DNA of 43,188 nt from an uncultured Chloroflexota bacterium (GTDB lineage Bacteria > Chloroflexota > Limnocylindria > Limnocylindrales > CSP1-4). Within the stretch, counting starts at the first letter, position 1. Every line of letters starts with the position of its first letter. The stretch covers positions 1 to 43,188 of the forward strand of contig CAIYHO010000136.1 in NCBI GenBank assembly GCA_903925955.1, given 5' to 3'. The notes beneath the pieces were generated by a model that saw nothing but the letters and a program-made list of their open reading frames with translations, had not been told where the DNA came from and made no database searches. Both the position numbers and the translations under genes were made by a program. This document shows, piece after piece, positions 1 to 6,710 of this stretch.

Positions 1-456
1 CAGTGTGATCACGGCGTTGGTGTAGCTGAGTCCGGCCACGGCGGGTGTGCGGCGGGCAAGCCAGACACCGCCGGACTGCCGTGCGAGGAGCGCCAGGGCG
101 AGGAGCCCGTCCGGACACTCGGTTGTGAGGGGCAGATCGCCGCCCGGGGACAGCGGGACAACGGCGGGCAGGGCCAGCAGCCCCGGGACAGCGTCAATCA
201 CCGCGTCAAGCCTCTGCTGCGCGGCCTGTGCGCCGGGCGGGATCTGGCGTCGCGGAACCCCGGCCAGGACAAGCCAGCCGGCCGGGGTGCGCGGCCGGCC
301 GCCGCTGCGGAACGGGAGCCGTGTCCGCAGGGCTGGGACAAGCTGCCGCGCCCGTGTATCTCCCTCATGCACGATGGCGGTGTTGGGGCGGCACGACATG
401 TTGCCGAGGGGCGCGGGCGCGGCCAGCTCCACGGGGAGTCGTTGGCGCGCGCTCAT
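1..456 (-). CDS. unknown protein, 3' end beyond window edge
   Basis: The minus-strand frame starting ATG-AGC-GCG at 456 stays open for 152 codons to the first base of the window, so the gene is cut by the window edge. The ATG overlaps the TGA of the upstream MoxR-type ATPase gene in an ATGA arrangement, which strongly suggests translational coupling. The visible part begins MSARQRLPVELAAP and has no signal peptide or recognisable motif. It is rich in Leu, Ala, Pro and Arg. In many genomes the gene after a MoxR ATPase encodes a von Willebrand factor A or DUF58 protein; no MIDAS motif (DxSxS) is visible in these 152 residues, so that identity is only suggested by context. Confidence 0.6.
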   Translation of the reverse strand, partial: MSARQRLPVELAAPAPLGNMSCRPNTAIVHEGDTRARQLVPALRTRLPFRSGGRPRTPAGWLVLAGVPRRQIPPGAQAAQQRLDAVIDAVPGLLALPAVVPLSPGGDLPLTTECPDGLLALALLARQSGGVWLARRTPAVAGLSYTNAVITL

Positions 457-1892
457 GCCGCCAGCTCAGCAACGTCAACCGCATCGGCTCTGGCCTCGCG
501 CCGTTGGGCGAGGCGAAGTGTCGTTGTCCGCCACGCCTGCTCGACGGTGACGACGTCCCGTGGCTGCGCAAAACGACGCGCGCCCCACAGGCCCACCAGC
601 AGGTTCTCCAGCATGGCGGACCCGGCGCTAGGCTCCACGATCCGGGCGAGGGCCTTGGTGATCGCCTGCCAGACCAGGTGCCGGGGACCGCTCGTCTGCA
701 CGTTCTCGTGGATGGTCTGCGGCGTCACCACCATGGTGTACGCCTCGGCGAGCTGTGCGGCGACGGCGCCAAGAAGGCTGTTTACAGACCCGGTCTCAAA
801 CGCGTGCACGGCCAGCGCATGGCGTGCGCCGTCGGGCAGGTCGGCAAACCCGTCTGCAACCACGGTGGCGCGCAGAGCCGGGTCCAGGTTGACCATCTCA
901 AGCGCAAGGCAGGTGCGAGTCAGGACGTCGCCCTCGGACAGGAGCTGCGCCATCGGGTCGTTGGCCGCCGCCTTCGAAAGCTGCACGGCCTCGCGGTGGG
1001 CCGCGATGATCTTGTGCTCCTCAACCTTGCCGCCGGACGCTCGCTGCGGCAGGCCAAGACGCAGCGCCATGAGGGCGGCGTCGTCGTGGCTCAGGGTGCG
1101 AGCGGCGCGGATCGCCGTGATGGTGCGCACCAGCATCGCCCCGCGTCGCGGCGAGCAGGGGAGCTTGGCGTCGTGGAGCATGCGGAGCGCGTGGCGCACG
1201 TAGGGCGCAATGGTTGCGTCGGGATGGGCGATGCCCTCGAGATAGCGGACGCGTGCTGCGGCCACGGCATCGCGGAACGCAGCCATCGCCTGCGGCGTCA
1301 CCGGGTGCAGGTCTGCCATGAGCAGCCGCTCCTGGTCTTCCGGCTTGAGGCCGCGCCAGTCCGGCATGGGCACGATGAAGGCAAAGCGGTCAGCAAGTGC
1401 CGTGTCGAGCACCTCGGCGCCCGCGTACGCATCGTCGATGGCGTCCTGGTCCACCGGGTTCATGGCCGCCCAGCGGTGCCTGAGCGACGTCAGTGCAATG
1501 CCCTGGATCCGCCGCTCGTGGACGATGGGGAAGAGCTTGTTCTGCAGGTCCGGCCGGCAGCGGTTGATCTCGTCAAGGAAGACCGCCTCTGCTTCCCAGA
1601 TGGTTGCGGGCGTCTTGAGCCAGTCGAGGCCGCCCTTGCCGTCCGGGACCGGGTAGCCCACAAGGTCGTCGTAAGAGAGCAGGCTGGCGTTGTAGTGGCG
1701 CCAGCGCAGCCCGAGTGCCTCCGCAACACGCGTGAGCAGGAGGCTCTTGCCCGTGCCGTGCGGGCCTACGAGGAGCATGGGCAACTCGGCCGCAACCGCG
1801 GCAACCACCACCGGCTCGAGGCTGTCGAAGCCGACAAGCCCCAGGCCGTCCAGCAGCCCCCGCCCCGTTGTTTGCGACCGAGTTGTTCCCAT
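453..1892 (-). CDS. MoxR-type AAA+ ATPase
   Basis: The 479-residue protein is an AAA+ ATPase of the MoxR/RavA type, which usually acts as a chaperone that matures or inserts cofactors into partner complexes with a VWA-domain protein. The Walker A motif GPHGTGKS is at about residues 43-50 and the Walker B motif VFLDEINR at about 104-111. The stretch WAAMNPVDQDA, about residues 142-152, resembles the sensor-1 region, where MoxR proteins have ATxNP. The start is placed at the second in-frame ATG (1892) because GGGAG lies seven bases before it; an ATG five codons upstream has no such site. The C-terminal 200 residues are helical and match nothing I know. The next gene overlaps its stop codon. Confidence 0.85.
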   Translation of the reverse strand: MGTTRSQTTGRGLLDGLGLVGFDSLEPVVVAAVAAELPMLLVGPHGTGKSLLLTRVAEALGLRWRHYNASLLSYDDLVGYPVPDGKGGLDWLKTPATIWEAEAVFLDEINRCRPDLQNKLFPIVHERRIQGIALTSLRHRWAAMNPVDQDAIDDAYAGAEVLDTALADRFAFIVPMPDWRGLKPEDQERLLMADLHPVTPQAMAAFRDAVAAARVRYLEGIAHPDATIAPYVRHALRMLHDAKLPCSPRRGAMLVRTITAIRAARTLSHDDAALMALRLGLPQRASGGKVEEHKIIAAHREAVQLSKAAANDPMAQLLSEGDVLTRTCLALEMVNLDPALRATVVADGFADLPDGARHALAVHAFETGSVNSLLGAVAAQLAEAYTMVVTPQTIHENVQTSGPRHLVWQAITKALARIVEPSAGSAMLENLLVGLWGARRFAQPRDVVTVEQAWRTTTLRLAQRREARADAVDVAELAA

Positions 1893-2309
1893 TGCACGCT
1901 CTCCCATCCATGCCTGGGTTTCGCACCGTGCTCCCGGCGTGCGGCCGGGTCCGGTTGCGGCGCCTTCAGTGGGCCAGGACCCTCAGGCGACTCTTGATGG
2001 GAACCCAAAGCGGGTGTGGAGCGTGCACATGGCGTCACGACACGGCCAGCCGGTTTGGGACCCTATTGCCACATCGGTCACAGCATTGGCACCTGTCCGG
2101 CCCAAGGGAGGCCCGGATGGTTGTCGCGCCTTCACAGAGCTGTATCTCTCCGGCGCTCTCGATGTGTGCCGCTCTCGCGACTGCGTGAATCCTAGTCCCT
2201 GCGGATTTGCGCGGTCAAGGGGCTGGCGGGGACGCCGTGACAGACAGCTGTCACAGGCGTTTGCGATAGTTGCTCTTGGCGGCCAGACAAGAGAGCAAGG
2301 GGGATGTGA
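1893..2309. other. divergent intergenic region
   Basis: About 420 bases separate the divergent ATPase and deacetylase-like genes. The one clear structure is the palindrome at 2237-2254. No convincing sigma-70 promoter, RNA gene or conserved-looking small ORF was found; the ORFs that cross it on both strands look like GC-bias artefacts. Confidence 0.5.
2237..2254. promoter_or_regulatory. palindromic operator candidate GTGACAG-N4-CTGTCAC
   Basis: Perfect 7-bp arms flank a 4-base spacer (ACAG), 55 bases upstream of the deacetylase-like start codon. The same arms and spacing occur at 15519-15538 upstream of another divergent gene pair, which makes a dimeric repressor or activator site likely. 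No T-run follows, so it is not an intrinsic terminator. Confidence 0.5.
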
Positions 2310-3245
2310 ATGACAGACGCAGCGCACACGGGACCGGACCGGCTGGTTCACGTCTACTACTCGGAGGACTACGTCCTTTCGGAGTACGGCTTCGATACCA
2401 CCCGCAAGGCCGCATGGATCGCATCGGACCTAGATGCAGCGCCAATCCCCGGGATCATCCTCCAGACGCCGGACCCTCTGACGGCGGCGCAGCTCACGCA
2501 GATGCACGATCCCGCATACGTGGATGCGGTGCGGATTGGGGAGCCGGCGGATCTCGCGGAGTCAAACGGCTTCACCTGGGATCCGGGTTTGTTCCGGATG
2601 GTGTGCTCCAGCAACGGCGGCGCAGTTGCCGCGGCCCGGCGGGCGCTGGCCACCAAGGGCGTGGCAGGGTCGCTGTCATCGGGTCTGCACCACGCGCGCA
2701 AACGTGGCGGCGCCGGGTTCTGCACGTTCAACGGGCTGGCACTCGCGGCGCGGGCGGCCCTTGATGACGGCGCGCGCAGGATCCTCGTGATTGATCTGGA
2801 TGCACACTGCGGCGGCGGGACCGCGGAGCTGCTGGGCGGAGATGCGCGAATCGCCTCGGTGGACATCGCGGTGAATGCCTTTGACATCTACGCAACGCCG
2901 GCGGGGTTCACGCTGGATCTCGTGCGGGACGCGGATGACTACCTGCCCACGCTGCGGCGCAGGCTTGATGCGCTGGACCCAGCTGCGTTTGACCTGGTGC
3001 TCTACAACGCGGGGATGGACCCGTACGAGAAGTGCCAGATCGGCGGGCTGCGGGGGATGACACACGCGGTGCTTGCGGAGCGCGAGGCCACCGTGTTCGC
3101 CTGGTGCCAAGCTGTCGGGCTCCCGGTGGCCTTCGTGATGGCGGGCGGCTACACCAACGCTGGATTTGCGGAAGAGGAGCTGGTGGCCCTCCATCGGCTC
3201 ACGATCAGCGCGGCGGCAACGCACGCCTCGCGGGCATCAGCGTGA
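2310..3245 (+). CDS. histone deacetylase / acetoin utilization (AcuC)-fold amidohydrolase
   Basis: The 311-residue protein belongs to the arginase/deacetylase superfamily, zinc enzymes that remove acetyl groups from acetyl-lysine, acetylpolyamines or related amides. The conserved elements are in order: tandem histidines at 127-128 (GLHHAR), the zinc-site segment DLDAH at 162-166, a later aspartate in NAGMDPYE (Asp237), and the glycine-tyrosine loop MAGGY with the likely transition-state tyrosine at 281. The start ATG follows an AAGGGGG ribosome site eight bases upstream. The protein is somewhat shorter than typical AcuC proteins. Bacterial members of this type act on small molecules or on acetylated enzymes; the substrate cannot be told from the sequence. 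A palindromic site lies upstream. Confidence 0.85.
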   Translation: MTDAAHTGPDRLVHVYYSEDYVLSEYGFDTTRKAAWIASDLDAAPIPGIILQTPDPLTAAQLTQMHDPAYVDAVRIGEPADLAESNGFTWDPGLFRMVCSSNGGAVAAARRALATKGVAGSLSSGLHHARKRGGAGFCTFNGLALAARAALDDGARRILVIDLDAHCGGGTAELLGGDARIASVDIAVNAFDIYATPAGFTLDLVRDADDYLPTLRRRLDALDPAAFDLVLYNAGMDPYEKCQIGGLRGMTHAVLAEREATVFAWCQAVGLPVAFVMAGGYTNAGFAEEELVALHRLTISAAATHASRASA

Positions 3246-3346
3246 GCGAGCGCAAGGTTGTCCTCTGCGATGAGCGGGGGAGAGGGGTCCTCCGGAGCGA
3301 GTCCGCGCGGCGCACGGCCGATGGTGGCGTGGTGATCCAGGGCTAA
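3242..3346 (+). CDS. small coupled ORF, 34 residues
   Basis: A GTG overlaps the TGA of the deacetylase-like gene (GTGA) and opens a 34-codon frame ending at TAA 3344-3346. The peptide starts MSERKVVLCDERGRGVL and is charged and soluble. The overlap geometry is the same as for genuine gene pairs in this window, which is the only support. It has no recognisable family and may be chance. Confidence 0.25.
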   Translation: MSERKVVLCDERGRGVLRSESARRTADGGVVIQG

Positions 3347-3515
3347 GACCTCGGGTCCGGCGTCGAGGGGGGGGGTTGGCGCGGGCAACACCCAGTGCGA
3401 GTGGTGGTTGCACATAGCGCTCGCGGACATGCGCGCCGGAGTGGCAGCCCTTGGGGGCCATGCGGGCGAGGACCTCGCGGACGTGATGGAGCGGTGGACC
3501 CGAGTTGGGGAGTAG
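3336..3515 (+). pseudogene. possible remnant of a small protein gene after a G9 run
   Basis: This frame is open from 3336 to the TAG at 3513-3515. Its last 45 codons read like protein (…NTQCEWWLHIALADMRAG, then …EDLADVMERWTRVGE). There is no good start codon except TTG 3411 or ATG 3429. A run of nine G residues at 3367-3375 sits just before the protein-like part, so either a real frameshift or a sequencing indel could separate it from the upstream small ORF. Confidence 0.25.
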
Positions 3516-3528
3516 CCGCCCGTGTCCG

Positions 3529-3632
3529 CGTGCCCTGCCCGCGTGCCCCCGCCCGTGCCCCCGCCCCCGCCCCTGCCCCTGCCCGCGTGCCCCTGCCCTG
3601 CCCGCGTGCCCCTGCCCCTGCCCGCGCCCGCG
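3529..3632. repeat. C-rich low-complexity repeat with G-quadruplex potential on the minus strand
   Basis: About 100 bases of imperfect hexamer-like units of the forms CCCTGC, CCCCGC and CCCGCGTG. The plus strand is almost purely pyrimidine plus G spacers, so the minus strand carries many closely spaced GGG and GGGG runs. ORFs across it (Pro-rich or Gly/Arg-rich) are low-complexity artefacts. Confidence 0.7.
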
Positions 3633-3633
3633 T

Positions 3634-3843
3634 ATCACCGCTCGTGATAATTGCCAGCGCTTCAGGCGGTCGCGCGACGCTCGGGCGGTACGGCGGGGCG
3701 TGTGGACGCACTAACCGCGCGGAATATCACCACTCGTGATGCGGGGGCCCCTGAAAGGCGGGTTTCGCCGGGCGGACCTGTCAGCGGAGGCGTTGGGAGG
3801 CGCCGCGGGCACAAACTAGCTGCCAATTATCACGAGCGGTGAT
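3634..3843. repeat. 25-bp inverted repeats bracketing 210 bp, with a third internal copy of the core
   Basis: The 25 bases at 3634-3658 and the reverse complement of 3819-3843 match at 24 of 25 positions. Each begins with the interrupted palindrome ATCAC-N5-GTGAT, and a third copy, ATCACCACTCGTGAT, is at 3726-3740. The set could be three operators for a dimeric regulator of the exporter genes downstream, or the ends of a small non-autonomous element. No target-site duplication is visible at the outer edges and there is no coding capacity inside. Confidence 0.65.
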
Positions 3844-3848
3844 GAGGC

Positions 3849-4008
3849 GACACACGAGGCGGGCCGCAGACGCGGCGGGCCGCAGACGCGGCGACACACG
3901 AGGCGGGCCGCAGACGCGGCGGGCCGCAGACGCGGCGGGCCGCAGACGCGGCGACACACGAGGCGGGCCGCAGACGCGGCGACACACGCGGCGGGCCGCA
4001 GACGCGGC
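3849..4008. repeat. two-unit mosaic minisatellite (A12/B16)
   Basis: The 160 bases are fully composed of two units: A, GACACACGAGGC (12 bp), and B, GGGCCGCAGACGCGGC (16 bp). The order is A B B A B B B A B A' B, where A' (3981-3992) has one changed base. The B copies start at 3861, 3877, 3905, 3921, 3937, 3965 and 3993. The array begins five bases after the last inverted-repeat core and ends 95 bases before the exporter ATPase start. It is not CRISPR-like because there are no unique spacers. Confidence 0.85.
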
Positions 4009-4102
4009 CAATCCGCAGCGGCCTCTGCCGCGAATGCTGGCTGACGAGTCTGTATCCCCCAGACGCGTCAATGACCCGAGTCAATCCGGAGGCGTCCCAC
4101 AC

Positions 4103-5119
4103 ATGTCATCCCCCGCGGTCCTCGCTGAGGGCCTCGTCAAATCGTATGGAGAGGTCCGCGCGCTTGCGGGCATCAACCTGGAGGTTGCCGAGGGTTCGCT
4201 CCTTGGCGTCCTTGGCCCAAACGGCGCCGGCAAGACCACGGCCGTGCGGATCCTCTCAACGCTGCTGCTGCCAGACGCTGGTCACGCGTCGGTGGCGGGC
4301 CACGACGTTGTCAAGGACCCCGACGCCGTCCGCGCGTCGATTGGGCTCACCGGCCAGTACGCCGCGGTGGATGAGAACCTCACCGGCCGCGAGAACCTGG
4401 AGCTGGTTGGGCGTCTGCTCCACATCGGCCGCAAAGAGGCGCGCATCCGCGCCGACGAACTCCTGGCAGCCTTCGGCCTGACCGATGCCGGTGGCCGGCC
4501 CGCCCGCACCTACTCGGGCGGCATGCGCCGACGACTTGACCTTGCGGCGTCGCTCGTTGGCCGCCCGTCCGTGCTGTTCCTTGATGAGCCCACCACGGGG
4601 CTTGACCCGGCGTCGCGCATTGCGCTGTGGGAGGTGGTGGAGCAGCTCCGCCGCGATGGCACCACCATCTTGCTCACCACCCAGTACCTCGAAGAGGCGG
4701 ACCGCCTGGCTGACCGGATCGCCGTGATTGACGGCGGCCGCGTGATTGCCGAGGGCACCTCAACCGAGCTCAAGGACCGCCTTGGCGAGGATGTGGTGGA
4801 CCTGCGGGTTGCGGATGCCGCCCGGACCGCTGAAGCGGTGGAGATCCTGCGCGATCTCGCCGCCACGACGCCCCGCGCGGAGAACGCCGCTGGTCGCATC
4901 TCGCTGCCGGTTCACCACGGCGCGGGGATCCTGGCGGAGGTTGTCCGACGCATCGACAGCGCCGGCATCGAGGTGGCCGAGCTCTCGCTTCACCGCCCAA
5001 GTCTTGACGACGTCTTCCTCTCGCTCACTGGCCGCGACACCACGGTCGTTGCCGCCGCCCAGCCCGCCGCGCGCCGCCGCTTTGGCCGCCGCAGCGCCAA
5101 CCCGGAGACCGCAGCATGA
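4103..5119 (+). CDS. DrrA-family ABC transporter ATP-binding protein
   Basis: The 338-residue ATPase energises the membrane partner encoded next. Walker A GPNGAGKTT is at 38-46, the signature YSGGMRRR at 137-144, Walker B VLFLDEP at 157-163, and the switch region TTQYLEEAD at 192-200 has Gln in place of the usual His, which is typical of the daunorubicin-resistance (DrrA) subfamily. The C-terminal 100 residues match the accessory domain of that subfamily. The start is ATG 4103, with GGAGG ten bases before it; a longer reading into the minisatellite would add 88 residues of Arg/Ala-rich repeat and is rejected. The family exports drugs, lipids or antibiotics; the substrate here is unknown. Confidence 0.92.
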   Translation: MSSPAVLAEGLVKSYGEVRALAGINLEVAEGSLLGVLGPNGAGKTTAVRILSTLLLPDAGHASVAGHDVVKDPDAVRASIGLTGQYAAVDENLTGRENLELVGRLLHIGRKEARIRADELLAAFGLTDAGGRPARTYSGGMRRRLDLAASLVGRPSVLFLDEPTTGLDPASRIALWEVVEQLRRDGTTILLTTQYLEEADRLADRIAVIDGGRVIAEGTSTELKDRLGEDVVDLRVADAARTAEAVEILRDLAATTPRAENAAGRISLPVHHGAGILAEVVRRIDSAGIEVAELSLHRPSLDDVFLSLTGRDTTVVAAAQPAARRRFGRRSANPETAA

Positions 5120-5925
5120 CCGCCACCCTCGCCACACGCTCGGCCCGGACGCCGTCCCTCCGGCGGACGCCCGCCTGGATTGTCACGGACTCCGTGACCA
5201 TCGCCTGGCGGAACATGCTGGCCGTTGTCCGCAACCCGCAGCTGCTCGTGATCGACACGGTCACCCCGGTCATGTTTGTCCTGCTGTTTGCGTTTGTCTT
5301 TGGCGGCGCCATCCAGACGCCCGGCATTGACTACGTCACGTTCCTGATGCCCGGGATCTTTGTGCAGACCGTGGTCTTCGGCGGCACCAACACGGCTGTC
5401 GGGATTGCGGAGGATCTCCAGAAGGGCGTCATCGACCGCTTCCGGACCCTGCCCATGGCGCCGTCCGCCGTGTTGATCGGCCGCACCTTTGCAGATCTGC
5501 TGCGCAACATCTATGTCGTCATCGTGATGACCGTCGTGGGTCTGCTCATCGGGTTCCGGCCAACCGGCACACCGGTGGGCTTCGTGCTGGCCCTCGTGCT
5601 GGTAGCCGGGTTTGGCTATGCGATGAGCTGGCTGTCGGCCAACATCGGCCTGCGCGCCAAGACGGCGGCCGCCGCCCAGGGCGCCATCTTCATCCCGGTG
5701 TTCCCGCTGACGTTTGCCTCGTCGGCGTTTGTGCCGGTGGAGACGATGCCGTCCTGGCTCAAGCCCATCGCGGAGGCCAACCCGGTCACGCTGGTGGTGA
5801 ACGCGTCGCGCGGCCTGTTCCTGGGCACCGCGGACACGGGCACGGTGCTTGCTGCCGCGGCGTGGATTGTGGGCATTGTGGCGGTGTTTGCGCCGCTGGC
5901 GATCCGCTCCTATCGACGCCGCTAG
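5116..5925 (+). CDS. DrrB-family ABC-2 type membrane permease
   Basis: The 269-residue protein has about six hydrophobic segments and the ABC-2 layout: a cytoplasmic N-terminus, a coupling helix region around FGGTNTAVGIAEDLQKGVID that contacts the ATPase, and the family-typical segment FRTLPMAPSAVLIGR. Its ATG overlaps the TGA of the ATPase gene (ATGA), so the two are one operon and form the exporter. The TAG stop lies 25 bases from the convergent methyltransferase stop, with three GCTAG motifs in the short spacer. Confidence 0.92.
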   Translation: MTATLATRSARTPSLRRTPAWIVTDSVTIAWRNMLAVVRNPQLLVIDTVTPVMFVLLFAFVFGGAIQTPGIDYVTFLMPGIFVQTVVFGGTNTAVGIAEDLQKGVIDRFRTLPMAPSAVLIGRTFADLLRNIYVVIVMTVVGLLIGFRPTGTPVGFVLALVLVAGFGYAMSWLSANIGLRAKTAAAAQGAIFIPVFPLTFASSAFVPVETMPSWLKPIAEANPVTLVVNASRGLFLGTADTGTVLAAAAWIVGIVAVFAPLAIRSYRRR

Positions 5926-5950
5926 TCGACGCGGCTAGCTCTCGACCGCG

Positions 5951-6568
5951 CTAGAGGCGGCGCGCCACCACCTCCACGAGATGGATGTGGTGCGGGTCGC
6001 CCAGCGCCATCGTGCCGTCCTCTTCGCGCTCGTTCCAAGACTCAATCTCGAACGCGGCAAGCCAGCCGCGGATCTGGTCCGGTGACGGACACGTATAGGC
6101 CGGATCTGCGGCCGCTTCGTCGCGGTCCCCGTACAGCAGCCCGCAGAACCGGCCACCCTTGTTGAGCGCGGAAGCGATCTGCGCGAATGTGCGCGCATAG
6201 GCCGCAGGCTCCAGAAACTGGAAGCTGACACTGGCGTTGACAAGGTCGCACGGCGGCAGGATGAAGCTGCCGATATCGGCCACAAGCGTCTGGAGCCTTG
6301 GCAGGTCTGACGCCTCGGTGGCGGCCCAGAGGGCATCGACCGCGTCGTGTTCGGTGTCGATGGCCAGCACGCGCCACCCGTTGTGGAGGAGCTCGCGCGC
6401 GTCGCGACCGGCGCCGCAGCCCAAATCCACCGCGAGTCGAGGTTCCGCCGTTGCCTCACCCGCAGCGACATCCTCGGCGGCAAACAGCGCGATGGCCTCG
6501 GTCACGGTGTGCCACGCCGGGCGATCCACGGTCACCGCGTAGTAGTCGGGCCAGGAGTGCTCGCTCAT
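5951..6568 (-). CDS. class I SAM-dependent methyltransferase
   Basis: The 205-residue protein has the SAM-binding motif I AVDLGCGAGRDARELL near residues 50-65, an acidic residue closing strand 2 (LAIDTEHDAVDAL), motif II-like VADIGSFILPPCDLVNAS, and a post-motif GGRFCGLLYG, as in the Methyltransf_11/25 group and tellurite-resistance TehB-like proteins. The start at MSEHSWPDYY (6568) is chosen because homologous small methyltransferases begin near a WPDYY-type segment; ATG 6580, four codons earlier, is an alternative. Neither has a strong ribosome site. The longer frame up to 6820 overlaps the divergent kinase gene. The substrate is unknown. Confidence 0.8.
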   Translation of the reverse strand: MSEHSWPDYYAVTVDRPAWHTVTEAIALFAAEDVAAGEATAEPRLAVDLGCGAGRDARELLHNGWRVLAIDTEHDAVDALWAATEASDLPRLQTLVADIGSFILPPCDLVNASVSFQFLEPAAYARTFAQIASALNKGGRFCGLLYGDRDEAAADPAYTCPSPDQIRGWLAAFEIESWNEREEDGTMALGDPHHIHLVEVVARRL

Positions 6569-6710
6569 TGCGCCAATCATGCACCCGCTGCGACCTTGCC
6601 CGGCGTACCCTCGAAGTGGGGTTGGCCCCACGTCGCACGTCCCCGCGCAAGACGTGTGGCGACAGTAGGGGCGGCGCCACGCCTTGGCGCCCAAACTGGA
6701 GGCGTGGTTC

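Noticed and set aside
228-1997. 589-codon plus-strand ORF opposite the MoxR ATPase
   Set aside because: Shadow of a gene with clear Walker motifs; the composition is Arg/His/Val-rich and there is no recognisable domain.
1983-2351. 122-codon minus-strand ORF upstream of the MoxR ATPase
   Set aside because: It begins inside the deacetylase-like gene, has no ribosome site and no recognisable protein pattern.
3032-3241. Upstream extension of the 34-residue micro-ORF inside the deacetylase-like gene
   Set aside because: That stretch is an out-of-frame reading of the conserved MAGGY-containing part of the enzyme.
3849-4008. CRISPR array
   Set aside because: Units are contiguous or alternate between two fixed sequences; there are no unique spacers and no cas genes.
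3839-4102. N-terminal extension of the exporter ATPase through the minisatellite
   Set aside because: The extension is an Arg/Ala/Gly repeat made by the DNA array, and a GGAGG site precedes the normal ATG at 4103.
5926-5950. Repeat of GCTAG between the convergent exporter and methyltransferase genes
   Set aside because: Three short motifs in 40 bases, partly set by the two stop codons; too little to call a site.
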